A DNA stretch of 64,000 bases from assembly GCA_001051155.2 (NCBI GenBank), contig JYIP02000006.1, positions 1,054,001-1,118,000 of the forward strand, written 5' to 3'. The translations under genes were made by a program, and so were the position numbers. A model generated the notes under the pieces. The model ran no database searches and had not been told where the DNA came from. It saw only the letters and a list, made by a program, of their open reading frames with translations. The first letter of the stretch is position 1. Each line of letters opens with the position of its first letter. This stretch comes from Chrysoporthe austroafricana. Its lineage: Eukaryota; Ascomycota; Sordariomycetes; Diaporthales; Cryphonectriaceae. Below are positions 14,331-23,034 of the stretch, piece after piece.

Positions 14331-16019
14331 GCCCACGACGATCTGCACACGCATGCTACAGTGACGCCAAGCACAGGGGAGCTGTCATATTCCATGACAG
14401 CAGCGCTGGCGGGGGGAGGCGGAGGGCCACCAGCTCATAGTGCTGATCTCCCCGGTCTGGACCTCTGCGTTATCTGCTCCCTGATGACGCTCCCTGATAT
14501 CGTCGCTGCCGGTACTCCTCCATATGCATGCGGGTGTAAATCCTCAGTGGACGGATTTCCAATCAGAGTGCGGCTCCTGGTCCTGCCGGCCAATCCGCCA
14601 GCAGGGAGTGGCCACAAACCCTGTGCGGCGCCGTCCGCGTCAGCCCAGCGCACCGATCTCGTGCTACCGTGCTGCAGTGCCCCTGATGCCAGATTAAGTC
14701 CGCCTCTCCTGTCTCCCCCCCATCCCGGATCCGAGGGGAGTCAGCTTCCTTGGGTCACGAGAGGGGGGAACACGGCGCGACGCCCCTCGGTGCGGGCAGC
14801 CGTGCCAGCCCGCCACAGGGCCTTGGGTGGCCGCCATGCACGTCAGATCGGATCGGGAGGCTCAGCACGCCGCCGCTGGACGACGAGGGGGAGGAGGAGG
14901 CTCGCCTGGGGGGCGTGGCGCGCCTCGGGTCGTACTTGACTTGGCAGGCGTATTATCGCGACACATGCGATATGTCTCACAGGATGGCCTGGCGTTGTCG
15001 ACGGCGGCGCGTCATGTGAGTCAGGCGGGCTACAGGATACGAGCTCTCTGTTTCTCGGGCCTATGGCCTGGGATGCTCGCCGTCTCACGGCGTTGGTGGC
15101 AGGGCGGACGGGTCGCGTACCGGGGGAGGTACTCTGTCCGTGGCACCTTTGCGCGCTGCACGGGGCAGAGGTCGCACAGGCCAGGAGCATCGATCGTTGC
15201 GATTGATTTCTTGCGTCTGTCCAGGCGGTGCGCGGCCCGCTCGTGAGCCGAGAGGCTGCAGGAAGGCATCCGGATCAGCTGAATCATGCGCTGTCCGTCC
15301 CGCCTCCTCGTTCGACACCATCGTGCGATGGATCAGACTCCTGAGCGATGTATGGCTAGAGAAAGCCACGGCGCAACCTGGACGCACATTCTGTATCTGC
15401 TTGAGACTTGGAAGGAAGGTCTTGGGGCCTCCAATATCCCGTTACTCGATGTACCCATTCTTGCGACCCTGGGCATCGCGTCCTGGGCGATGGGGAGCCA
15501 TGGGAAGTTCTGGCCCCGTAGTCACATCGTGGCAGAACGGGCAGGACGTGCACAAACAGAGCAGGTGTCACTGTACATTCTTCAGGTTCTTGGTACCGGT
15601 GAGAGGTACCAACTATTGAGGGCTTCGGGGAAGCCGCAAAGTCAACAAGATCAGCTCATGCTGCGCTGACATTTTGAGCAGAGGCGGCCAATGGAGACGA
15701 TCTTGACCCCCCGAACGCGGATGGGAAGGCCTAGGGCAATACATAGGCAATACCTTTAGAATCACCAGTTTCGAAACGGAAGAAGCGAAGTCGGTGTATC
15801 TGCTGAAGCGGGAAATTCCATGCCGCTGCGTGTGATGCCCAGCGATGAATGCCAGAGCGTCGTAGACACAATGCCAAGTGGGTTTATGCCGGGCACAGCT
15901 GTCCACTCGTGCCGCGGTAACTCGCGTCAGCTCTGGTGTGATGAAACACTGTCTTATGGGAGCGGCCGAAGCGATCGACAGAATACGACCAAGACACGGA
16001 GCAATCCAAACGCGGGTCC

Positions 16020-16063
16020 GGCCAGAGTCCGACCAGAGTCTGACCAGAGTCTGGTCAGAGTCC
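16020..16063. repeat. 11-bp tandem repeat, four units
   Basis: Four head-to-tail units of the form G(G/A)CCAGAGTC(C/T) are seen. The two middle units are identical and the outer units differ by one to two bases. It sits about 400 bp beyond the 3' end of the adaptin-binding gene. Confidence 0.85.
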
Positions 16064-16471
16064 GACGCGGGCACGGACGTCGACGTGGTTCACCTCAGCT
16101 GTGCGGCCAAAGGCTCGTAAACTGAAACACCAAGGAAGGATGCCCAAGCTAGCACCTTGACTGTGGTCAGGTCTGGTTGGGGGCCAAGTGGAGGTCCTTA
16201 GCTGGAAATAGATGAGGCATCTCTGGTCGAACGGACCCAGGAGACCAGTGTCGCTGCTCGGGTGACGGAGAAGCGCAGCGATCGGTGGTGTGGATTGATC
16301 TGATAGTCGTGTGTATTTGATGGCGGAGTCGTGCGCAGCGCCCATTTCAGAGCCAGAGCTTCTTCGGCACCCACGAGCAGTAGGACTCGGGTGGGGGAGC
16401 GCCTCTATCGTGCCAGCCTCCGTACGTCGAGTCGCGTCGTGATGTTAGTGATGTTCTTGGATTTTTGGCGA

Positions 16472-17649
16472 TCACAGGTCTCTCATGACTTCGCCAACAG
16501 CCCGTGCGGCAATCCTTTTCCTCTGATCCTCTGGGAGACCGGCACTCATGTCCCTGACCGCCTGTAGTTTGCGCATCATCTGCTCGACCTTCTCGACATC
16601 GTTTTCAGCGGTGCTGTTGGCATCGCCGCCGCCAGAGGATGATATTTTCCCCTCCTCCATGCCCTCATCGCCCTCGTGCCCTTCTCTCTCCATCTGAGCC
16701 TCCCATATGGCCTTCTTCAAGCCTTCGAAGTCTTCCTTGTCGAACCCGAAGTCCATGTTTTCTAGGTCCAGCTCATCGCTGTCTTCCTCACCGGCAGCAG
16801 GATCTTTGTCCGAGCCGAGGATGTCATCACCCTCTCCACCAGTGGCCGTGAGGACCGATGCCCAGTCGTTGGACTGCAGTGCCTCTAGGACGCGAGGAAT
16901 GCCTACCTTTTCTGCACGACAATGCCGTCAGTACTTCTGCACCCCATCGAGTCGCATCAGAGAGCTTACCGCCAAATTCGTTCCTCGCGTCTGCGGACGT
17001 AGAAGAGGCGACATGCACAAACTCCAGCCCAGCATCCCCACAGACCTCGTCCCAGACGTCCAGGTCATCCAGGTGCGCCACCTCGCCCACGCCGACGGCC
17101 AGGCTGACGCCGTCCCACTCCCAGCCGCCGAGGCCTTCCTTGATCACCCTGCCCACCTCCCTGATCATCCCCTTGGTCTCATCTGCGCCGGTTGCTGCTG
17201 GTGATGATGAAGACGACGCGCCTGCGGGCAGTGCGAAGACGACGACCAGTCCGCCAAGCACCTCGAGGACTTCTTTGGCCTCGTCTGAGAGGAACGAGGT
17301 GGCCCACTCGGAGGGCGCGCTGATCAGGTCCAGCCATACTGGTACTGTAGCGGTGTAGTAGGCTGTCTTTAGTTCGAGATCGTGCGTCGTCCCCGCCAGT
17401 GAGGATGCCACCGGTTCGGGTGCTGTGCCCGTGAGATCTTTCGAGTCTGTCAGCGCGAGGATGCCACCGAAGGAGAAGATCCCAAGTCTCCCGTCTACCG
17501 TGGGCGGAGAGGTATCCCTGGACCGTGAGAGAGCACCATAGGAAACCTCATCACCCACCTTTGACGACCTGGCTCAACTGCTTCGTCTCCGAATCCAGAG
17601 CCACGGCCAGAACCCTGCGAGGATTCGAGATCTGCTGTGGATTTCCCAT
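16472..17649 (-). CDS. alpha/gamma-adaptin-binding p34-type protein (Irc6/AAGAB family)
   Basis: Probable clathrin-adaptor chaperone or binding factor acting in vesicle traffic; AAGAB and yeast Irc6 bind AP complexes. I infer three exons: the ATG at 17649 begins MGNPQQISNPRRVLAVALDS, a short intron follows, a long exon ends at 16970, an intron of about 58 bp spans 16912-16969, and the last exon encodes GIPRVLEALQSNDW and ends at 16472. The N-terminal half looks like the degenerate Rab-like GTPase fold of the family, including DLTGTAPEPVASSLAGTTHD in the position of the switch/P-loop region. A low-complexity acidic linker precedes a C-terminal helix (KVEQMMRKLQAVRDMSAGLP followed by EDQRKRIAARAV) that matches the C-terminal helical domain of AAGAB. 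Family assignment is from recognition of both ends and was not tested by search. Confidence 0.75.
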
Positions 17650-17984
17650 CGCGAGTGAGAGGGGTAAACAGTAGGCTACTCTCGTGCTTCTTCCAGCTCT
17701 CTCGATGGCCGCGAACCCGGCGAAAGATTTCAGATTGCGCGAATCGATGGCTTGGGGGAGTGAGGCATGTGCTGGATGAGATGAGGTTGAATCGAGCCGG
17801 TTGGATTATGTAATCCTGACCCTAACCCTGGGACCATACCCTTGTGGGTCAGCGCCAGGGTCTCAGCAGCTTGTGAGTGAGTGTGGGTGCTCTTATGGCC
17901 GCTACGCTGTAGAGACCGACCAGCTCGCCTCCCTTGGATCAGATCCACTGACTGACCTCAGTCTACACCATCTGACTTACAGAC
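17650..17984. other. divergent promoter region with a telobox-like motif
   Basis: Short intergenic stretch between the minus-strand adaptin-binding gene and the plus-strand RRM-like gene. It contains ACCCTAACCCTGG near 17819-17831, a telomere-repeat-like motif that can act as a promoter element in fungi. No other feature is seen. Confidence 0.5.
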
Positions 17985-18830
17985 ATGATCCTGTTACGGT
18001 TACCTAGCTCGGCTGCGAGGTTGTGGTCCCGCGTGGGCGCAGGTTGGCGAATCAGCAGCGCGCCATGGAACGCACGGAGCTCGTCGACATCACCGCCGCC
18101 AGCCCACGCACCACCCTCTGGCCAGGCTGCGACCGAGGACAGACCTACGCCCTCGTCGGGGCCGGACCCAGCCGCCAAGAGGCTCTACCGCCGGGCCGTC
18201 AACATCAACGACCTCGACGCGTCCACGACGCTCACGGAGCTCCTGCAGAGCATCGCGCGGTTCGGGCCCTTCGGGATGGTGTCGTGGGCGCAGCTCACGC
18301 GCGGCCGCGACGGCCGGCCCGGCTCGGTCGTGGTGTTCAACACGGAGGCGGCGGCGTCGCAGCTCCTGCGGTTCGCGCGGACGGGGGCGTTCGCCGTGGG
18401 GCCGGCGACGCCCTTCGTGCGGCGGGACACGCGGCTCGCGTTCGCGCGCGAGCTGCGCGGCTACTGGACGTCGCGCTGCCTGCGCGTCGTCGGCGACCCG
18501 GGCGTCGAGGGCTTCAGCGAGTGGGAGATGCGGGCGTTCCTCCGCGGGGAGCGGGACGCCGGGCGGCTCGCCAGGGGGAGGGCGGGCCTGGACCTACGCT
18601 GGGGCCTCGACTCGGAGCCGGTGAGGGAGTCCGTGGGGCCGGACGGCCTGAAGGTCCTGGACTGGGCCTTCTTCTCGCACGAGCACCAGGCGAAGCCGTT
18701 CATGATGGCCCTCCGGCGCCACTTCGACGGTCGGCTGAAGGTCTTGTGGGGCACCGATCCCTGTGCCGACGTGACAAATAAGCCACTGGGCAGCAAAGAT
18801 ACCGTCGAGGCCCCTCCTGCGACACCCTAA
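17985..18830 (+). CDS. RRM-like protein, possibly mitochondrial (paralog 1)
   Basis: Single-exon protein of 281 residues from the ATG at 17985. The first 45 residues are rich in Arg, Ser and Ala and lack acidic residues, as in a mitochondrial presequence. Residues about 68-130 look like an RRM fold: AVNINDLDASTTLTELLQSI as strand 1/helix 1, then a Gly/Pro turn, and SVVVFNTEAAASQLLRFA as strand 3/helix 2. The rest contains a conserved block GFSEWEMRAFL and a C-terminal block LDWAFFSHEHQAKPFMMALR ending at GTDPCAD, both shared with the next gene. No classical RNP1 aromatic signature is obvious, so RNA binding is an inference. Codon use is strongly GC-ending, unlike the flanking DNA, which supports real coding. 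Confidence 0.7.
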   Translation: MILLRLPSSAARLWSRVGAGWRISSAPWNARSSSTSPPPAHAPPSGQAATEDRPTPSSGPDPAAKRLYRRAVNINDLDASTTLTELLQSIARFGPFGMVSWAQLTRGRDGRPGSVVVFNTEAAASQLLRFARTGAFAVGPATPFVRRDTRLAFARELRGYWTSRCLRVVGDPGVEGFSEWEMRAFLRGERDAGRLARGRAGLDLRWGLDSEPVRESVGPDGLKVLDWAFFSHEHQAKPFMMALRRHFDGRLKVLWGTDPCADVTNKPLGSKDTVEAPPATP

Positions 18831-19507
18831 GCGTCGACTGAAGATCAACTTGGGCATCGATCCATATGCGGACATGGGAACGCCCCCCCCCCCCGAGAGA
18901 TAGACAAGAGAAGCGTCTTGTGGGATACAGAAGGGGGCGCGAGGCGTCGGTGTCCTTCCACAACACATCTACCGTCGGCGCTCTTACCTGGGCCTCCTGA
19001 TACATACAGGGCTGATGTGGCCATTGCGTTGAGCTGAGTGTCACCCACGCTGGTCCGCAGCCTCGACATGCCATATTGCCTGTGGCCTGGATGGCCTGCG
19101 CTCTTGACCAGATGCGACGAGCGAGCCATATTGTCGCGCTGCTTGGGATACACGCTTGACGAGACTATGTGCGCGGCACTTGTGTGGTTATGAGCGGACT
19201 TCCACTGAATGAGGCTGGGGGTTGGCACGCCTCTCGTCGAGACGCAGCTACTGTCGCTCCGCCCGATACCAGACTCGAGCCCGTGATACAGTTAGAATGT
19301 ACTCGCTCAAGAAATCCTCAACCGTAAATGGTGCAATCATAAACACATCGTGAAGCAAAGGCGGCGTACTGAGATTACGCAGTGAGATGGCTGTGAACTG
19401 TGATGACATAAGCACCCGCTCATCGTCTTCTCACTGAGGATGAAAATTGTCTGTTCCCAGACGTGACCACATATTTCCCCTCGACGACTCGCTCAGGATC
19501 TACACCC
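18831..19507. other. spacer between tandem paralogs
   Basis: Contains a C-tract near 18883-18893 and no coding block homologous to the N-terminal RRM half of paralog 1. If paralog 2 has a 5' exon here, it does not resemble the corresponding region of paralog 1. A CAG acceptor-like site lies at 19458-19460 just ahead of the open frame. Confidence 0.4.
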
Positions 19508-19589
19508 ATGGTCCCCAGAAGGGCAAGATGCACGCTGTGCGCCCTAGGCGCCCTCGCGCGTGCCGCCCTTAACATCGGCGACAAGCCCG

Positions 19590-19624
<35 letters not shown>

Positions 19625-20380
19625 GCCCCCGCCGCGTACGTGGTCTTCGGCAGCAACAAGTCCGCGAGGAAGCTCGCGCGGGCCGCGCGGGAGGGGGTCT
19701 TCCGCGTGCGCGGCCGCGTGCCCCACGTCGCCGTCGACACGACCGTCGCGTACCACTGGAACGCGGTGCGGCGCACCGACAGCCGCGTGCTGCTCGTCCG
19801 GGGCCGGGTGGGGAGCGCCGGGTTCAGCGAGGCGGAGCTGCGGGCGGCGATGCCCGCGGACGCCGGGGCGCTGGCGCGCGCGGGCCCGCTCGGCGCCGAG
19901 AGCGAGCCCGTGCACCGGTACCCGTTGGACCTGAACGACCGGACGGTGACGCTGGAGTGGCGCTTCTTCTCCAAGGCGCAGGCGGCGGCGATGAGGCGGG
20001 CGGTGGAGCGGCGCTACGGGGCCGCGCTGGAGGTCTACATGGGCTGGGACCCGTGCTGGGTGCACAGGAGGGCGGGCATGCTGCCCTGGAAGCTGAACCA
20101 GCAGGCGTGGCGGGAGACGTGGGTTGCAAGGGGAGGTGAAGATGCCTCTGGGGGTGACGTACAGAAATGGCGCGGCGGTGGTGCGGGCCGCGGCCTGTCC
20201 AGGGAGGAGGTGATGCGCCAGCTGCTCAACCAACCTGCGATCTCTCCAGAGAGGGTGGTCGCAGAGCATACGACGGGTGGGGAGACCGCAGCGTCTGAGG
20301 ACAGCCACGGAGGATTCCTAGGGGGTGCCGAGGTTGCTATGGAAGGGGACAAAGAAAACTTTCATGGCGAGGCTGGGTAG
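19508..20380 (+). CDS. polyglutamine-containing paralog of the upstream RRM-like gene (paralog 2)
   Basis: The first ATG in the open frame is at 19508, giving about 290 residues; the frame is open back to about 19463 and an upstream exon cannot be excluded. The protein aligns over most of its length with its neighbour: AYVVFGSNKSARKLARA matches SVVVFNTEAAASQLLRFA, GFSEAELRAAMP matches GFSEWEMRAFL, and LEWRFFSKAQAAAMRRAVER with GWDPCW matches the C-terminal block. The first RRM strand and the presequence are missing. An 11-residue polyglutamine run (19592-19624, CAG repeat) sits exactly in the turn before strand 3. The last 80 residues are a divergent tail. Function unknown; possibly a degenerating or diverged duplicate. 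Confidence 0.6.
19592..19624 (+). repeat. CAG trinucleotide repeat (11 Gln codons)
   Basis: Ten CAG codons followed by one CAA, in frame in paralog 2. Pure CAG runs of this type are length-unstable, and the insertion lies in a predicted loop of the RRM-like fold. Confidence 0.9.
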
Positions 20381-21016
20381 CTTGGAGGAGGAGCGGCACC
20401 CGTTTTGAACTGCTCTTCACGCTGAGGGCATGGGCGGAGGGAAAGAAACTATTAAGTTTCATTGGAATCGTGAGATACCCCAATGGAAGGGCCACTGGTC
20501 ATCATCAGCACAGTCTCGAGCCGGCCGCACGCCATATCATTGAGCATTTTGCCATCAACGGGTAATATGCAAACGCTATCTGTCCAACAAAAGAGTCGAC
20601 GCATAATAATAGAAGGCGAGTTGTCTACCCCATGCTCCGGTCCAAATAACAACCAGCTACTACCGCTCCTATATCTATCTGACATCACAGCACAAGACCA
20701 TAACCCTGCTGTCCACCCGTCTGCTCCCTCACCATGCAAGCATCGACATAACCGGTATTCAACATCATTATCTTCACCGCCAGACACCACGTCTCCCAGA
20801 CAGCGGTGACACCATCAGGAGGTGGTCGGCCTCCCCCATCGATTGTATCACGGGCGAGAGCTACCAGGAGAGCTACCTGCTTTTTGACGGAGAGGTTAGT
20901 CGTGGGCCATGTTGCATGGGCAGCAGTTGCACCGATCCAACCAGATTGAGAGTCCGCGAATTCGACGGAACCGCGATCGTCAGGGTCGGGGAGGTGGGAC
21001 AACGTACCTTGGAGTC
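20381..21016. other. 3' region with a possible spliced trailer of the minus-strand gene
   Basis: On the minus strand a good donor GTACGT lies just past the stop codon of the 21-22.4 kb gene (about 21004). A branch point CTAAC and acceptor GCAG follow near 20880, and after that a frame of about 60 codons is open to 20685. Either the transcript has a 3'UTR intron or the gene model lacks a frame-shifting upstream intron. Nothing else is seen here. Confidence 0.35.
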
Positions 21017-22396
21017 TTAGGCTCTGCGGCCCGACCGCCCGGAGGAGGTCGACTTGGGGGACGCATCGGTCGAGGATTTGGAGATGTTGCTGCGTTTCCG
21101 CCCAGCATTTCGCCCAGGACGGGCGCTTCTGCTGCGGACGCCGCCACCACCACCGGCCGGCGTGGTTCGTGCTCCCTTCCTAGCCCTCCCCGGGGCTACC
21201 TGGGAGGCACCTCGCGCCGGTGCAGACCTGTCGTTGGAAGCCGAGCGCCTAGTGCCACGCCGGCGCCCCTGTGGCGTCTTCACCATCGTCAGGCCCTGCT
21301 TCCAGCCCGCGCCCGCGACGGGGCGAGGGGCCTCGGCTGGGTCCTGCGCGCTCGGGAACCCGTCCCGGTCCGGCCGCGAGGGGGCCTGCGAGAGCGTGCC
21401 CGAGCTCGTGCCCGACAGCGGCGGCGGCGGGGCCCCAGCAGCAGCAGCAGCAGCAGCAGCCGCGCGGCCCAGCCTCTCGTCCTCCTCCCGCCAGCGCTCC
21501 GTCGACCACGCGATGATCCTCCGCAGGTCGCACGCGGTGAGGCCCGCCGCCGCGGCGTACAGCCTCGGGTCGCCGCAGATCGGCCCGACGCCGTCCGTCG
21601 GCAGGGCCGTGGCCCGGGGCGCGGCCTGCGCCGGCCTCACGGGGCTCCGGGGCGGGCTGGGGCTCGGGTCGCGTGGCGACGCGGGAGAAGCTGGCGGTGG
21701 GCTGCCCAGGTCTTGAGCCACTTCGCTGCCCGCGGTATGTGTCTCGACGCGCTGCGCCGGGAGCTGGAGCCGTGCGTTGCCCCACGGGAGAGTATCCTCC
21801 AGGTCGTCATCATAATCCGGGATGCTAAGCTCAGGTCTGAGTTCCTCCACGTCGTCATCATAAGTCGGGATCGCGCGCCCAAACTCGTCTCTGAGCTCTC
21901 CGTTGACGTGCGGAGGGGGGGCGTCACCCCGCGGGAGACCATCCTCCAGGTCGTCATCATAAGCCGGGATCCCGTTCTCAAAGTCGCCTCGGATTTCCTC
22001 CGGGTGGCCATTATAAGCCGGGATCCCGTTCCCAAAGCCGCCTCCGAATCCCCCCAGGTTGTCACCATGATCCGTGATCGCATTCCCAGCGTAATTCCTG
22101 CGCTCCCCGTTCAGGTGGACGCCGGCGGGCGGCGCATCATCTACCCACGGCGCGTTGTCCTGCCCTGCGGGCTCGCCGCCCCCGGCACCGTCCTGCGCTC
22201 CAGCAGAGGCCCGCTGAGCAGCCTCCCGCCGAGCAGCCTCCCGCCGAGCAGCGGCCCGCCGAGCAGGAGCGCCGGGGTGGTCCGTCAGCGGGAATTGCTC
22301 GCTGTCGCGGGCGATGGACTTGATAGCCGGCCGGAGGACCTCTTCGATAGTGTTGAACTGGAGGACCTCCTCCTGCCCGGGCCCGTCTCCATCCAT
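21017..22396 (-). CDS. low-complexity protein with IPxYDDD repeats, unknown function
   Basis: The frame is open from beyond 22510, but the first in-frame ATG is at 22396 (MDGDGPGQEEVLQFNTIEEV); codons upstream include eight consecutive Thr. The 5' end may lie in another exon, since a CAG acceptor-like site lies near 22560. The protein is mostly disordered: an Arg/Ala repeat (AARREAARREAAQRA), then four imperfect repeats of the form (G/A/S)IP(A/T/D)Y(N/D)(G/D)(H/D)xE at about 21790-22030, a Pro/Ser-rich stretch, one short structured segment (ICGDPRLYAAAAGLTACDLR then RIIAWSTERWREEDERLG), a nine-Ala run, and a basic Ser/Arg-rich C-terminus. The basic tail suggests a nuclear or nucleic-acid-associated protein, but I recognise no family. 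Confidence 0.5.
   Translation of the reverse strand: MDGDGPGQEEVLQFNTIEEVLRPAIKSIARDSEQFPLTDHPGAPARRAAARREAARREAAQRASAGAQDGAGGGEPAGQDNAPWVDDAPPAGVHLNGERRNYAGNAITDHGDNLGGFGGGFGNGIPAYNGHPEEIRGDFENGIPAYDDDLEDGLPRGDAPPPHVNGELRDEFGRAIPTYDDDVEELRPELSIPDYDDDLEDTLPWGNARLQLPAQRVETHTAGSEVAQDLGSPPPASPASPRDPSPSPPRSPVRPAQAAPRATALPTDGVGPICGDPRLYAAAAGLTACDLRRIIAWSTERWREEDERLGRAAAAAAAAAGAPPPPLSGTSSGTLSQAPSRPDRDGFPSAQDPAEAPRPVAGAGWKQGLTMVKTPQGRRRGTRRSASNDRSAPARGASQVAPGRARKGARTTPAGGGGGVRSRSARPGRNAGRKRSNISKSSTDASPKSTSSGRSGRRA
21790..22040 (-). repeat. four imperfect coding repeats (IPxYDDD type)
   Basis: About 60-bp units with the shared core reading CATCATAAGCCGGGATCCC on the plus strand. They encode Gly/Ala/Ser-Ile-Pro-x-Tyr followed by an acidic cluster. 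The two units nearest the N-terminus are the most similar, which fits recent local duplication. Confidence 0.7.
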
Positions 22397-22510
22397 GTAT
22401 CCAGCGGCGACGGGTTCTCGAGATATGGTGGTGGTGGTGGTGGTGGTGGTCGGCAGCGAGCTGTTCGGAACTTCTTGTGGCGGGCGTATCGGCGAGAGAT
22501 GATCGTGCAC

Positions 22511-23034
22511 ATGCGGCGCGTGGTTCCGCTTGTGGCTTCCACACGTATCACGGATCTGCGTACCTTAAATGCATAATACCAAGAGAGGGGAGAAATAGAA
22601 AAAGATTATTTTATTTTTTCTTTGCTCCGATTAACAAAATATCTATCCCAGAACCTGTTTCCGGTGCCCTAGGTTGACAAAGGCACACCTGGCCTCATTG
22701 TCCTGCCGTCCCCATTGACGAAAAGTCCTCCCGCAGCATCAGCGACAAAGCAGTATCTACCACATCCGGAAGAGTCAAGAGATTCTTAAGAAGGAAGGAA
22801 GACAAAAAAGAAAAAAAAAAGAAAGACTCTGGGCGCTCTTGTTGGGACGCGGCACTCACACAAGAGACAGTCGCGCACCGACGCATCCAGACTCCTCCAC
22901 AGGCTTCCCAAGGCAAAAGACCAAACCCGACACCAGCGCGCAAAACGGGACAATCCCACCATCAGGGCGGCGAGCCCGCGCCTCCAGACCAACAAGGCGC
23001 CGGCCACAAACAAGACCCAAACACACACACCACC
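22511..23034. other. intergenic with AT-rich stretch and purine tract
   Basis: An AT-rich stretch around 22560-22650 is followed by an A/G-rich tract at about 22788-22832 just beyond the 3' end of the neighbouring minus-strand gene. On that strand the tract is a pyrimidine run and may act in 3' end formation. No gene seen. Confidence 0.4.

Larger units (their letters stand above)
1..16471. other. gene-poor region without convincing coding genes
   Basis: Open frames here are short, overlap on all strands, and show no domain, no conserved motif and no exon chain that could be joined at good splice sites. Base composition by eye stays GC-rich, so this is not an AT-rich RIP-mutated block. Visible items are a perfect palindrome near 1544-1565, a TCTG microsatellite near 2398-2418, two decayed tRNA-like segments (about 12056-12125 and 14262-14330, minus strand), short homopolymer tracts and an 11-bp tandem repeat at 16020-16063. 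I see no intact transposase or reverse transcriptase. Subtelomeric or old degenerated repeat DNA is an inference only. Confidence 0.6.

Noticed and set aside
14247..14939. 230-residue frame starting with RGLEPMQ-like sequence
   Set aside because: Its start reads through the tRNA-like element; the rest has no protein signature.
20909..22576. 555-residue open frame on the plus strand
   Set aside because: Antisense shadow of the minus-strand IPxYDDD gene; composition is Arg/Ser/Pro noise from GC-biased codons.
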